Positions 41,993-49,531 of a stretch of 49,778 nt of DNA are shown one piece after another; the stretch's first letter is position 1, and every line of letters starts with the position of its first letter. The notes beneath the pieces are model-generated. The model had not been told where the DNA came from, did not search any database, and saw only the letters and a program-made list of their open reading frames with translations. Origin of the DNA: JBAXAM01 sp964213355 (lineage in GTDB: Bacteria; Pseudomonadota; Gammaproteobacteria; UBA9339); NCBI GenBank assembly GCA_964213355.1, contig CAXOVY010000005.1, forward strand, positions 1 to 49,778. Direction: 5' to 3'. Position numbers and translations under genes: made by a program.

Positions 41993-43602
41993 TGACTTAT
42001 ATAATCATGTCCTTTTTTGTTTTGGCGCTAATCAGCCATGGGAGTTACACCTTTTGGAAAATCAAAAAGCATCTGCATATTTTGCAACTAAACTCTTACT
42101 TCAATAGTCGCTATTTTATTTGGCTCAAGAAGCGAGCCTTGCAGGTTTTTCATTACAAAGATCTGGAGCCATTGATTGCATTGTTGGGAGTGTTTTTCCA
42201 AGTGCCACTGGTAATGCTTACGCTTTTTGTCCTTATTTATTTTAGATTACTTTTACTTAGGACTAAGTTGCCAGAAAAAAAACCACTAGTATTTACCGCG
42301 CGGGCTAAGCGTTTATTTGGTGTTAACCTTGTTTTTGTAGCAATGCTTTATTTGATGTCATTCGTTTTGTTGTGGCGTCATGGTGATATTTGGTTTGCGC
42401 TTACTCTCGTTTTGCTGGTAGTTTACAATTTTTTTATGCCAATATTTTTTATGCTTATAAATTGGCTGGTTATGCCACTGGAGCAATTGATTCAAAATTG
42501 GTATTTCCGGGATGCTTGCCAGCGCAGGCGTGCATTGCTCAATTTAAAGGTTATTGGGATAACTGGAAGTTTTGGTAAAACCACGACTAAATACGTTTTG
42601 GCGGAAATTTTACGGCAAAAATTTAATACGTTAATGACCCCAGGAAGTTACAATACGACGATGGGTGTGACCAAAGTTATTCGGTCGGATTTGAAGCCAA
42701 CGCATGATGTTTTTGTGGTAGAGATGAGTGCAAAAAAACCGGGAGATATTAAAGAACTGTGCGAACTAGTAAAACCGCAATATGGGTTGATTACTGCAAT
42801 TGGTGAACAACACCTTGAAACTTTTAAGACTCTGGAAAATATTATCGATACCAAGAATGAATTAATAGAGTCGCTTTCGCCAGATGGGATTGCTTGTTTT
42901 AATGCAGACGATATTAATTGCCAGAAATTGGCTAAAGCAGCAAAATGTCATGTGGTTCGGTATGGTATTGAGGCGGTAGATTCTGGACTGGATTATCTAG
43001 TTAAAGATTTAACCATAAATGAACATGGTAGTAATTTTACCGTAGTGCGAACGCGTGATAACTCCCAAGCTGTATTTCAAACTAAGTTGCTTGGTAAATA
43101 TAATATTTATAATGTGCTAGGCGCGATAGCGCTTGCTTCTGAATTTGGGATGCAGCTCAATGAGATGCTTTATCCAATAAGGCAGCTTGCTGCAATACCA
43201 CATCGCCTGGCGCTTAAGCGTGTTGGTGCAGATATTATTTTTATCGATGATGCTTTTAATTCTAATCCAGTTGGTAGCAAAATGGCGCTTGAGGTGCTTG
43301 AGCAGATTTCAGGGAAAAGAAAAATTATTATTACTCCTGGAATGATAGAACTGGGTGCAAAAGAAGATGAATATAACGAGCGTTTTGGTAAATATATTGC
43401 AGAGGTTTGTGATTATGTTATTTTAGTTGGTAGGAAGCAGACCGAGGCATTGCAGCGTGGTTTGTTGGCGAAAAAACACCCAGACGGCGCTTTGTTTATC
43501 GCTACAGATTTTGCTGCGGCAAAACAGCATTTAGAACAAATTTTACAAGCCGGTGATGTGGTGCTGTTTGAAAACGATTTGCCGGATAATTACAGTGAAT
43601 AA
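41989..43602 (+). CDS. murF: Membrane-anchored MurF-type ligase
   Basis: A 537-residue protein. The first ~175 residues contain about four to five membrane spans (1-20, 60-90, 115-150, 155-170). The Mur-ligase domains follow: P-loop GITGSFGKTTTK (~190), TPGSYNTTMGVTKVI, VVEMSAKKPGDIKEL, and the C-terminal domain with FIDDAFNSNPVGSKMALEVL. MurF adds D-Ala-D-Ala to the stem peptide. Proteobacterial MurF (~450 residues) has no membrane part; this architecture resembles Gram-positive or candidate-phyla proteins. With no other MurF in the window, it probably supplies the essential step. Confidence 0.88.
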   Translation: MMTYIIMSFFVLALISHGSYTFWKIKKHLHILQLNSYFNSRYFIWLKKRALQVFHYKDLEPLIALLGVFFQVPLVMLTLFVLIYFRLLLLRTKLPEKKPLVFTARAKRLFGVNLVFVAMLYLMSFVLLWRHGDIWFALTLVLLVVYNFFMPIFFMLINWLVMPLEQLIQNWYFRDACQRRRALLNLKVIGITGSFGKTTTKYVLAEILRQKFNTLMTPGSYNTTMGVTKVIRSDLKPTHDVFVVEMSAKKPGDIKELCELVKPQYGLITAIGEQHLETFKTLENIIDTKNELIESLSPDGIACFNADDINCQKLAKAAKCHVVRYGIEAVDSGLDYLVKDLTINEHGSNFTVVRTRDNSQAVFQTKLLGKYNIYNVLGAIALASEFGMQLNEMLYPIRQLAAIPHRLALKRVGADIIFIDDAFNSNPVGSKMALEVLEQISGKRKIIITPGMIELGAKEDEYNERFGKYIAEVCDYVILVGRKQTEALQRGLLAKKHPDGALFIATDFAAAKQHLEQILQAGDVVLFENDLPDNYSE

Positions 43603-43613
43603 TAGAGGTATCA

Positions 43614-44801
43614 ATGAAATTAAATATTGCCGTGATTTTTGGTGGTAGAAGTGTTGAGCATGAAATCTCTGTGCTTTCAGCGCTACAATGTATTGCTGTA
43701 CTTGATAAAAATAAATATCAAGTTATTCCTGTTTATATTTCTAAACAAGGTCAGTGGTATACCGGCAAGAAATTACTTGATTTGGAAAATTATCGGGATC
43801 TTGAACAGTTGATGGTGCAAAGCCAAAAAAGTATGGTTAGCCAAAATGCGGGTTCAGGTCAGATCTGTAAAGAGTCTGTAGGAATTTTTAGTAAAAGACA
43901 AATCGCTACAATTGATGTTGTTTTTCCAGTGATGCATGGAACCCACGGTGAAGATGGTTCTTTGCAAGGGTTGCTCGAAACCATGAATATTCCTTATGTT
44001 GGTTGTGATGTTTTGGCATCGGCAATTAGCATGGATAAAGTTACAACCAAGATGATTTTAAGAAGTATTGGTATTTCAGTTTTAGATGATGTTTGGTTTT
44101 ATGCATATGAGTGGGTTGAAGCTAAAGATGCAGTGATGTCTAAAATAAAAGCTAAGTTTAGTTATCCTTTAATCGTGAAACCGGGAAATTTAGGATCAAG
44201 CGTTGGTGTGACAGCAGTTAATAATGATAGTGAGCTAGAAGATGCTGTTGATTTAGCAGTTAGTATGTCACAACGTATTTTAGTCGAGCCAAAAATTATT
44301 AATCTGAAAGAAGTAAATTGTGCAGTGTTAGGCGATCATGAAGCGGCCGAAGTTTCAGTATGTGAAGAACCGGTTCGTGGAGATGCTATTCTTTCTTATC
44401 AAGATAAATATCTTAGCGGAGCGAAAAACAAGACTAATGCAGTTGCTAGTGAAGGCATGAGTAGCGCTAAACGCAAAATACCCGCGGAAATTTCTGATGA
44501 AATGAGTATCAAAATTCAAGCCATAGCAAAACAAGCTTTTATAACTTTAAATTGTAATGGTGTGGTGAGAATTGATTTTCTTATTGATCAAAGTACTAAC
44601 GAGGTTTATTTGTGTGAATTGAACACTATTCCTGGGTCGCTTGCGTTTTATCTTTGGAAACCAATGGGGATAAGTTTTACTGCTTTAACTGAAGCGTTGA
44701 TCGGTCTTGCCCTAAAGCGACATCGCGAGAATAACAATTTGGTTGTGTCTTATAACACCAATATTTTAAAAAATTTTAAAGCATTTAGCAGCAAAGCTTA
44801 A
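43614..44801 (+). CDS. ddl: D-alanine-D-alanine ligase
   Basis: A 395-residue ATP-grasp ligase. N-terminal AVIFGGRSVEHEISVLSALQ, PVMHGTHGEDGSLQGLLE, VKPGNLGSSVGV for ATP, the omega-loop Tyr in YQDKYL, and the metal site ELNTIPGSLAFYLW. The last motif and the length are those of clostridial/Firmicutes enzymes; proteobacterial DdlB (~306 residues) ends with an NTSPGMT-type motif. It sits 11 bases after murF. The Tyr in the omega loop favours D-Ala rather than D-lactate as second substrate. Confidence 0.93.
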   Translation: MKLNIAVIFGGRSVEHEISVLSALQCIAVLDKNKYQVIPVYISKQGQWYTGKKLLDLENYRDLEQLMVQSQKSMVSQNAGSGQICKESVGIFSKRQIATIDVVFPVMHGTHGEDGSLQGLLETMNIPYVGCDVLASAISMDKVTTKMILRSIGISVLDDVWFYAYEWVEAKDAVMSKIKAKFSYPLIVKPGNLGSSVGVTAVNNDSELEDAVDLAVSMSQRILVEPKIINLKEVNCAVLGDHEAAEVSVCEEPVRGDAILSYQDKYLSGAKNKTNAVASEGMSSAKRKIPAEISDEMSIKIQAIAKQAFITLNCNGVVRIDFLIDQSTNEVYLCELNTIPGSLAFYLWKPMGISFTALTEALIGLALKRHRENNNLVVSYNTNILKNFKAFSSKA

Positions 44802-44823
44802 ACTATTAATAAGGTGAGTGTTT

Positions 44824-45906
44824 ATGATGTTTTATTTGGCAAAATTATTAGAAGAGTACAATCGCAGTTTTCACGTTTTTCATTATATTACCTTGCGTTG
44901 TGTTTTAGCCGCTTTAACTGCATTATTAATTGCTTTGTTAGTCGGTCCTGCGGTAATTCGTAAATTAGTGTTTTATCAAATTGGTCAGTCTATTCGTTTA
45001 GAAGGTCCCAAAAGTCATATGCAAAAAGCTGGAACTCCTACGATGGGTGGGGTTTTGATTTTAATTGCTGTTAGTTTGAGTGTGTTGTTATGGGCAGATT
45101 TGGGTAATCATTACATTTGGGTGATTTTTATTACAACTCTTAGTTTTGGCGTGGTTGGTTTTATTGATGATTATCGCAAGTTGATTTTAAAGAATTCGCA
45201 AGGATTGTTGGCGCGGCAGAAATTTTTATGGCAGACATTAATTGGTTTGGGTGCAGCTATTTTTTTATTTTGGACAGCAAAATATGCAGCTGAAACACGA
45301 TTGATCATACCATTTTTCAAATCTTTTGGTTTTGAACTGGGTGTTTTTTATATATTTTTTGTTTATTTTGTTATTGTTGGTACGAGTAATGCAGTTAATT
45401 TGACAGATGGTTTGGACGGGCTTGCTATTTTACCAACAGTCATGATCGCTGGAGCTTTGGGAATTTTTGCTTATGTGGATGGCAATTCTCACTTTGCCAA
45501 GTATCTGTTCATGCCTTATGTACCTGGAGTTGGTGAGGTTGCAGTATTTTGTAGCGCTATTGTTGGTGCGGGTTTGGGGTTCCTTTGGTTTAATACTTAT
45601 CCAGCACAAATTTTCATGGGAGATGTTGGTGCTCTTGGGCTTGGTGCGGCACTTGGGACAGCCGCTGTAGTCATTCGGCAGGAGTTGATATTGATGATAA
45701 TGGGTGGAATTTTTGTGCTCGAAACAGTTTCCGTAATTCTGCAAGTTGCCTCGTTTAAGCTTACAGGTAAACGTATTTTTAAAATGGCGCCAATTCATCA
45801 TCATTTTGAACTTAAAGGTTGGCCAGAGCCGAGAATTATCGTGCGGTTTTGGATTATCACTTGTGTTTTGGTTTTACTCGGACTTTCGGCTTTGAAGCTA
45901 AGATAG
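44824..45906 (+). CDS. mraY: Phospho-MurNAc-pentapeptide transferase MraY
   Basis: The ATG at 44824 is preferred to a GTG at 44818 because AAGGTGAG lies 5 bases upstream; the product is 360 residues, the same as E. coli. It is a ten-span inner-membrane enzyme that makes lipid I. Active-site acids are in GFIDDYRKL and NTYPAQIFMGDVGALGLG. SNAVNLTDGLDGLA and APIHHHFELKGWPEPRIIVRFW match gammaproteobacterial MraY closely, in contrast to the murF and ddl just before it. Confidence 0.97.
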   Translation: MMFYLAKLLEEYNRSFHVFHYITLRCVLAALTALLIALLVGPAVIRKLVFYQIGQSIRLEGPKSHMQKAGTPTMGGVLILIAVSLSVLLWADLGNHYIWVIFITTLSFGVVGFIDDYRKLILKNSQGLLARQKFLWQTLIGLGAAIFLFWTAKYAAETRLIIPFFKSFGFELGVFYIFFVYFVIVGTSNAVNLTDGLDGLAILPTVMIAGALGIFAYVDGNSHFAKYLFMPYVPGVGEVAVFCSAIVGAGLGFLWFNTYPAQIFMGDVGALGLGAALGTAAVVIRQELILMIMGGIFVLETVSVILQVASFKLTGKRIFKMAPIHHHFELKGWPEPRIIVRFWIITCVLVLLGLSALKLR

Positions 45907-45926
45907 CTTTTTATAAGGAATTGTTT

Positions 45927-47144
45927 ATGTTAATGCGATTATTAGTGCTTGTTGTAGCTTTGCTAATCGGTGGTTGTGCCAGTGATACGTGGGAACAAAA
46001 AATCGGTGGCAAAATTGCAGATTCAACACAAGAAAAAATAACGCGAGTAGGAATAATACCGCCTCATAACATTGCCATAATGTTACCACTCAAAGGTAAG
46101 GGCGAGTTGGCTGCTACTAGCCAAGCGATAAATAATGGCTTGTTAACTGCCTATTACTCCAGCAAACAGCAATCAAATATTAATATCCACGTAGTTGATA
46201 CGTCCGGTGGTGATGTTAATCGGTTGTATCAACAAGCAGTGGCAAATGGTGCTGAGGTAGTTATAGGTCCGTTAACCAAGCATGAAGTAGAATCAATCGC
46301 AAGTATAAAGCCACTGCCAGTACCAACTATTGCTCTAAATACTTTAGATGATTATCAACATCATGCCATGAATAATCTTTATCAATTTGGCTTATTGCCC
46401 CAAGATGAAGCGGTGCAAGTAGCTGCAAAAATGAAGCAAGAGCAGCTTAATAACGTAGCGGTTATAGTGCCAGAAAGTGCATGGGGAGAGAAGATCGCAG
46501 TAGCTTTTGAAAATCAATACAAGTCCTCTGGAGGGCAAGTTGTTGCAACCTTGAAGTATGGCGCTCATAAAAATCTTGCCGAGCAAGTTTGTAATTTTTT
46601 GGCAAGGGATGCTGCCACTATGTGTATACCACAAGAACATAAAAACAAAAAACAGGTAAATTCTCATGAGATGCGGCGTCAAGATATCGATGCTATTTTT
46701 GTAGTGGCAATCGCGCCTGCACAAGCACGGCTAATTATACCGCTGCTAAAATTTTATTATGCGAGCGACCTACCAATCTACTCAATTTCAACTCTTTACA
46801 ACGGTACTTCGAAACCAGATTTAGACCAAGATATCAATGATGTATATTTTTGCGATATGCCTTGGGTGATCCAAGACCCTAGTTCTCTTGATGACAACCT
46901 TCAAGCCATTCATGAGCAAATTATTGCAACTACGCTTTGGGCAAATTCATTTGCTAATTATAGTAAATTTTATGCGCTTGGTATCGATGCTTATAATATA
47001 GCGATAGAATTAAATACCTTATTGAGTGCACCACATGCTGGAATTGAAGGCGCTAGTGGTACTTTATATTTGGATAATTCCAACCATATTTATCGTGGCT
47101 TGCCATGGGCGCAGATGAAAAATGGTATGGCTCAAGGTTTTTAG
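45927..47144 (+). CDS. lpoA: Penicillin-binding protein activator LpoA (LppC family), short form
   Basis: The ATG at 45927 with AAGGA 7 bases upstream gives 405 residues; the longer frame would overlap mraY. It is a lipoprotein (MLMRLLVLVVALLIGGC, Cys17). The body is the LppC periplasmic-binding fold: IAIMLPLKGKGELAATSQAINNGLL, GAEVVIGPLTKHEVESIA, and IEGASGTLYLDNSNHIYRGL at the end. LpoA activates PBP1A from the outer membrane. E. coli LpoA has ~680 residues with an N-terminal TPR domain, which is absent here. It follows mraY by 20 bases, joining the lpoA-yraN neighbourhood to the dcw cluster. Confidence 0.88.
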   Translation: MLMRLLVLVVALLIGGCASDTWEQKIGGKIADSTQEKITRVGIIPPHNIAIMLPLKGKGELAATSQAINNGLLTAYYSSKQQSNINIHVVDTSGGDVNRLYQQAVANGAEVVIGPLTKHEVESIASIKPLPVPTIALNTLDDYQHHAMNNLYQFGLLPQDEAVQVAAKMKQEQLNNVAVIVPESAWGEKIAVAFENQYKSSGGQVVATLKYGAHKNLAEQVCNFLARDAATMCIPQEHKNKKQVNSHEMRRQDIDAIFVVAIAPAQARLIIPLLKFYYASDLPIYSISTLYNGTSKPDLDQDINDVYFCDMPWVIQDPSSLDDNLQAIHEQIIATTLWANSFANYSKFYALGIDAYNIAIELNTLLSAPHAGIEGASGTLYLDNSNHIYRGLPWAQMKNGMAQGF

Positions 47145-47179
47145 TTCTGTGGTTTTGCAACGAAATCTTTTTGACTTGC

Positions 47180-47192
47180 GGAGGTGCCTATG
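47180..47192 (+). other. Stranded ribosome-binding site and start codon of yraN
   Basis: GGAGG (47180-47184), a 5-base spacer and ATG (47190) form a perfect translation start, but the frame reads Met-Gln-Ile-stop. The same CTATGCAAAT recurs at the true yraN start 2.3 kb later. I read this as the original yraN start, cut off by an insertion. Confidence 0.8.
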
Positions 47193-47197
47193 CAAAT
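47188..47197. repeat. 10-bp direct repeat, left border of the inserted segment
   Basis: CTATGCAAAT, identical to 49522-49531. The repeats bracket a 2324-bp segment carrying a single gene. Confidence 0.8.
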
Positions 47198-47206
47198 ATA
47201 AAAACA

Positions 47207-47244
47207 GTTTTAAGCTACAAAAATGTAATGATGAGCTTTTAAAC
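47207..47244 (-). terminator. Possible terminator of the inserted gene
   Basis: On the minus strand GTTTAAAAGCT can pair with AGCTTAAAAC across a 17-base loop, followed by TGTTTTTAT. The stem is AT-rich and imperfect, so the call is tentative. Confidence 0.35.
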
Positions 47245-47251
47245 AGCTATT

Positions 47252-49366
47252 TCATAGTTTAGATATCTTCAATGGATCAGCAAATATTGACTTATCTCGC
47301 TTATGTTCATAGTTTTCTAGAAGTGGTTTAAACCTATTTTCCCTTTCCTTTTCCGAATGTTTTTTTAGGGACATAGGCTTATCTTGAGCAACGATTGTAA
47401 GATCTTTAGACTCTTTCTTATAACTGGCAATTACATCTTCAACTTCCTGTCTCTTAATTATTTCAGCACTGAGGAGACACTCTATATCGGTTTCCACGAA
47501 TGGACTTTCTGCATCTGTTATTTTGTGTATATAGGGTCTTCTATTATCGTTATCAAATTCTGTTCCAGTCACATTCAACATATTACGAACAAAGTTAAGT
47601 GCATTGACTGCATCGAGCAAATCTTGCTCAGTTTTAAGATATTTGTGTTCACCAGAACCATGAATTGCTAAATCATTAATGGCAGTTTGTATATCGTGGT
47701 GTTTTAATATTGCTAACAACCAATTCTTTACGCCACTACTCATATGAAGTTTTTCTATAACGTAATCTACATAATGTAGATTAATAACACGTTGCAATCT
47801 GTCTTCGGCCTCTATAATGCCACGTTTGCCACTAAAAAAAATTCTCATATTACTAAGCAATCTAGCACCTTCATTTTGGACAAACTCAAGATTCTCTGTC
47901 ACTGATACTTTATTTCCTCTTCCCCATATATCTTCAAGAACATAGCCAAGAGCTCCTCTAGTCTTAATGCTTTTTTTATCACCAAGTAGCGAATATAAGA
48001 TCCGTTTTTCTTCTCCTCCTTCTGAAATGGCAAAAGACATTTCGTATCGCTTCCATATCTCATTTACTTCTCTTCCACCCTCAAAATTGTAGTTAACAAA
48101 GTATCCGACTTCCCCTGCAGGGGTTTCACTACCATAATCAGGCCATCGTTGACGAGCAACAGCGTAGTTAACGTTATTGCAGAACCTGTTAGATTCACTA
48201 TCTATTTCTAAGCCTGTTTTAAATTCTTCTGCACACTTAGAGATTTCACTTGCTGTTTTTTTATTCTTTTCAACCGTCCCTGAATTGAATTTTTCTATTT
48301 TTGTTAACAGGTCATCCCCAAGTTTCATCAATTTTTTTATGCTATTCACACAATCATGCATATCTTTAGTCACTGTATCCTCAACCACGTCTTCCTCATC
48401 TTCTTTAGGGAGCAATTTTATTCTCTGATCTATCACTGCTTTTAATTTTTTAAGGTACTTAACTGTCTTGCTAATTTTATCCTCATACCCAATGATTCTT
48501 CCATATCCACCATCACTATCACTACGTAAATCTTTTGGTGTGTTAAATGCTTTTGGAACGCCATAAAAACTCCCAAAATCTTTCAGAATATCAATCGTCG
48601 CGCCTATATCAAATACCACGTCATTTTCACTCAAATATGCATATTCATCTTTGCCTATGGAAGTTAGTGCGGTAGTTTTTCCGGTAGTGCACATGCAAAA
48701 ATTATACGCTTCGTCATGGTAGAGTACTTTTTTAAGAGCTTTACTTATCTGTTCTTTAGCTTTATCCACATCTAATGTGCTCGACAAATCCGGCTTTTCT
48801 AGTTCAGATATATCACCATCTTCCTTTTGCTGTGCTACTACATGCTCTACTAACGAATCTATTTGGCCATTTATAATTGTGCTTGCACTATAAGTACCGT
48901 AGTCAGCGTCATAATTTAAAGCATACTCCATACCACCCCTAACACCTTCCAAAAAAGTGTTTACATGGTCGGGAGCATCTGCATCTTTTGCTACCTCTCC
49001 GAATATTTTTTTAACTAATGAGCTAACTATTGGTTTAGTTAAACTACCTGCACATAGCGGTGCAACTACTCCAACCACCATCTCAGTCACATAAACTGCC
49101 ATTCCAAGAATACTACGCTCGTACTCACCTGGAGCTGGTTTAATTTTTTTAACGTGCTCTTTAAAATCGTCTATCTGTTTTTGCACCTCTCCATCTAATA
49201 TGTGTTTTACTAATAGGCCAAGGTAATTTTGGAGTTCAGCTTGATCATGTGCGAGTTTTTCCTGATCTTTTTTAATTTCAGAGGTTAACACAGATAATTT
49301 GGTTACTTTTTTTTCTAACGTATCTAATTTATGGTGAGTTGTTTCAGTACTTTGAGTGGTGTGCAT
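47252..49366 (-). CDS. Unrecognised 704-residue protein of the inserted segment
   Basis: I do not recognise this protein. Residues ~10-75 are a polar coiled coil (HHKLDTLEKKVTKLSVLTSE). A hydrophobic stretch at ~85-118 (MAVYVTEMVVGVVAPLCAG) could be one or two membrane helices. The remainder is charged and mostly helical, with a short acidic patch EDEEDVVEDT, several scattered cysteines, and a basic C-terminus. There is no signal peptide. AAAGGA lies ~11 bases before the ATG, and a strong promoter lies further upstream. A secreted effector or an orphan membrane-associated protein is possible; nothing proves either. Confidence 0.75.
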   Translation of the reverse strand: MHTTQSTETTHHKLDTLEKKVTKLSVLTSEIKKDQEKLAHDQAELQNYLGLLVKHILDGEVQKQIDDFKEHVKKIKPAPGEYERSILGMAVYVTEMVVGVVAPLCAGSLTKPIVSSLVKKIFGEVAKDADAPDHVNTFLEGVRGGMEYALNYDADYGTYSASTIINGQIDSLVEHVVAQQKEDGDISELEKPDLSSTLDVDKAKEQISKALKKVLYHDEAYNFCMCTTGKTTALTSIGKDEYAYLSENDVVFDIGATIDILKDFGSFYGVPKAFNTPKDLRSDSDGGYGRIIGYEDKISKTVKYLKKLKAVIDQRIKLLPKEDEEDVVEDTVTKDMHDCVNSIKKLMKLGDDLLTKIEKFNSGTVEKNKKTASEISKCAEEFKTGLEIDSESNRFCNNVNYAVARQRWPDYGSETPAGEVGYFVNYNFEGGREVNEIWKRYEMSFAISEGGEEKRILYSLLGDKKSIKTRGALGYVLEDIWGRGNKVSVTENLEFVQNEGARLLSNMRIFFSGKRGIIEAEDRLQRVINLHYVDYVIEKLHMSSGVKNWLLAILKHHDIQTAINDLAIHGSGEHKYLKTEQDLLDAVNALNFVRNMLNVTGTEFDNDNRRPYIHKITDAESPFVETDIECLLSAEIIKRQEVEDVIASYKKESKDLTIVAQDKPMSLKKHSEKERENRFKPLLENYEHKRDKSIFADPLKISKL

Positions 49367-49406
49367 ATGACATTTATCCTTTTAACTGTAACTCCCTTTT
49401 GTTCTC

Positions 49407-49448
49407 GTATAATAACACATTATACCAAAATGAGAATTGTTATTTCAA
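49407..49448 (-). promoter_or_regulatory. Strong promoter with overlapping palindrome for the inserted gene
   Basis: Read on the minus strand: TTGAAA (49443-49448), an 18-base spacer and a perfect TATAAT (49419-49424). A perfect 7-bp inverted repeat, GTATAAT-AACAC-ATTATAC (49407-49425), covers the -10 box and would make a good repressor site. Confidence 0.65.
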
Positions 49449-49521
49449 TTTTAAAGTTGAGCTTTGTTATGGTTAATACCACGGTATATAGATATTTAGT
49501 AAAATCCGTATACTTAACTTA

Positions 49522-49531
49522 CTATGCAAAT
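49522..49531. repeat. 10-bp direct repeat, right border of the inserted segment
   Basis: CTATGCAAAT, containing the present start codon of yraN. It is identical to 47188-47197. Confidence 0.8.

Larger units (their letters stand above)
47198..49521. mobile_element. 2.3-kb inserted segment of unknown type between lpoA and yraN
   Basis: The segment is bounded by 10-bp direct repeats (CTATGCAAAT) that duplicate the yraN start. It contains one long gene on the minus strand, its own promoter, and a terminator-like hairpin. I see no transposase and no clear terminal inverted repeats: the left end reads ATAAAAACAG and the inverted right end TAAGTTAAGT. The ends do not match the ISAs1 element at 15724. 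The mechanism of entry is unknown. Confidence 0.6.

Noticed and set aside
47198..49521. Interpreting the 2.3-kb segment as an ISAs1 derivative because both have 10-bp duplications
   Set aside because: Neither end resembles the CAGGGCAATCGC terminal repeat of the ISAs1 copy, and no transposase remnant is present.
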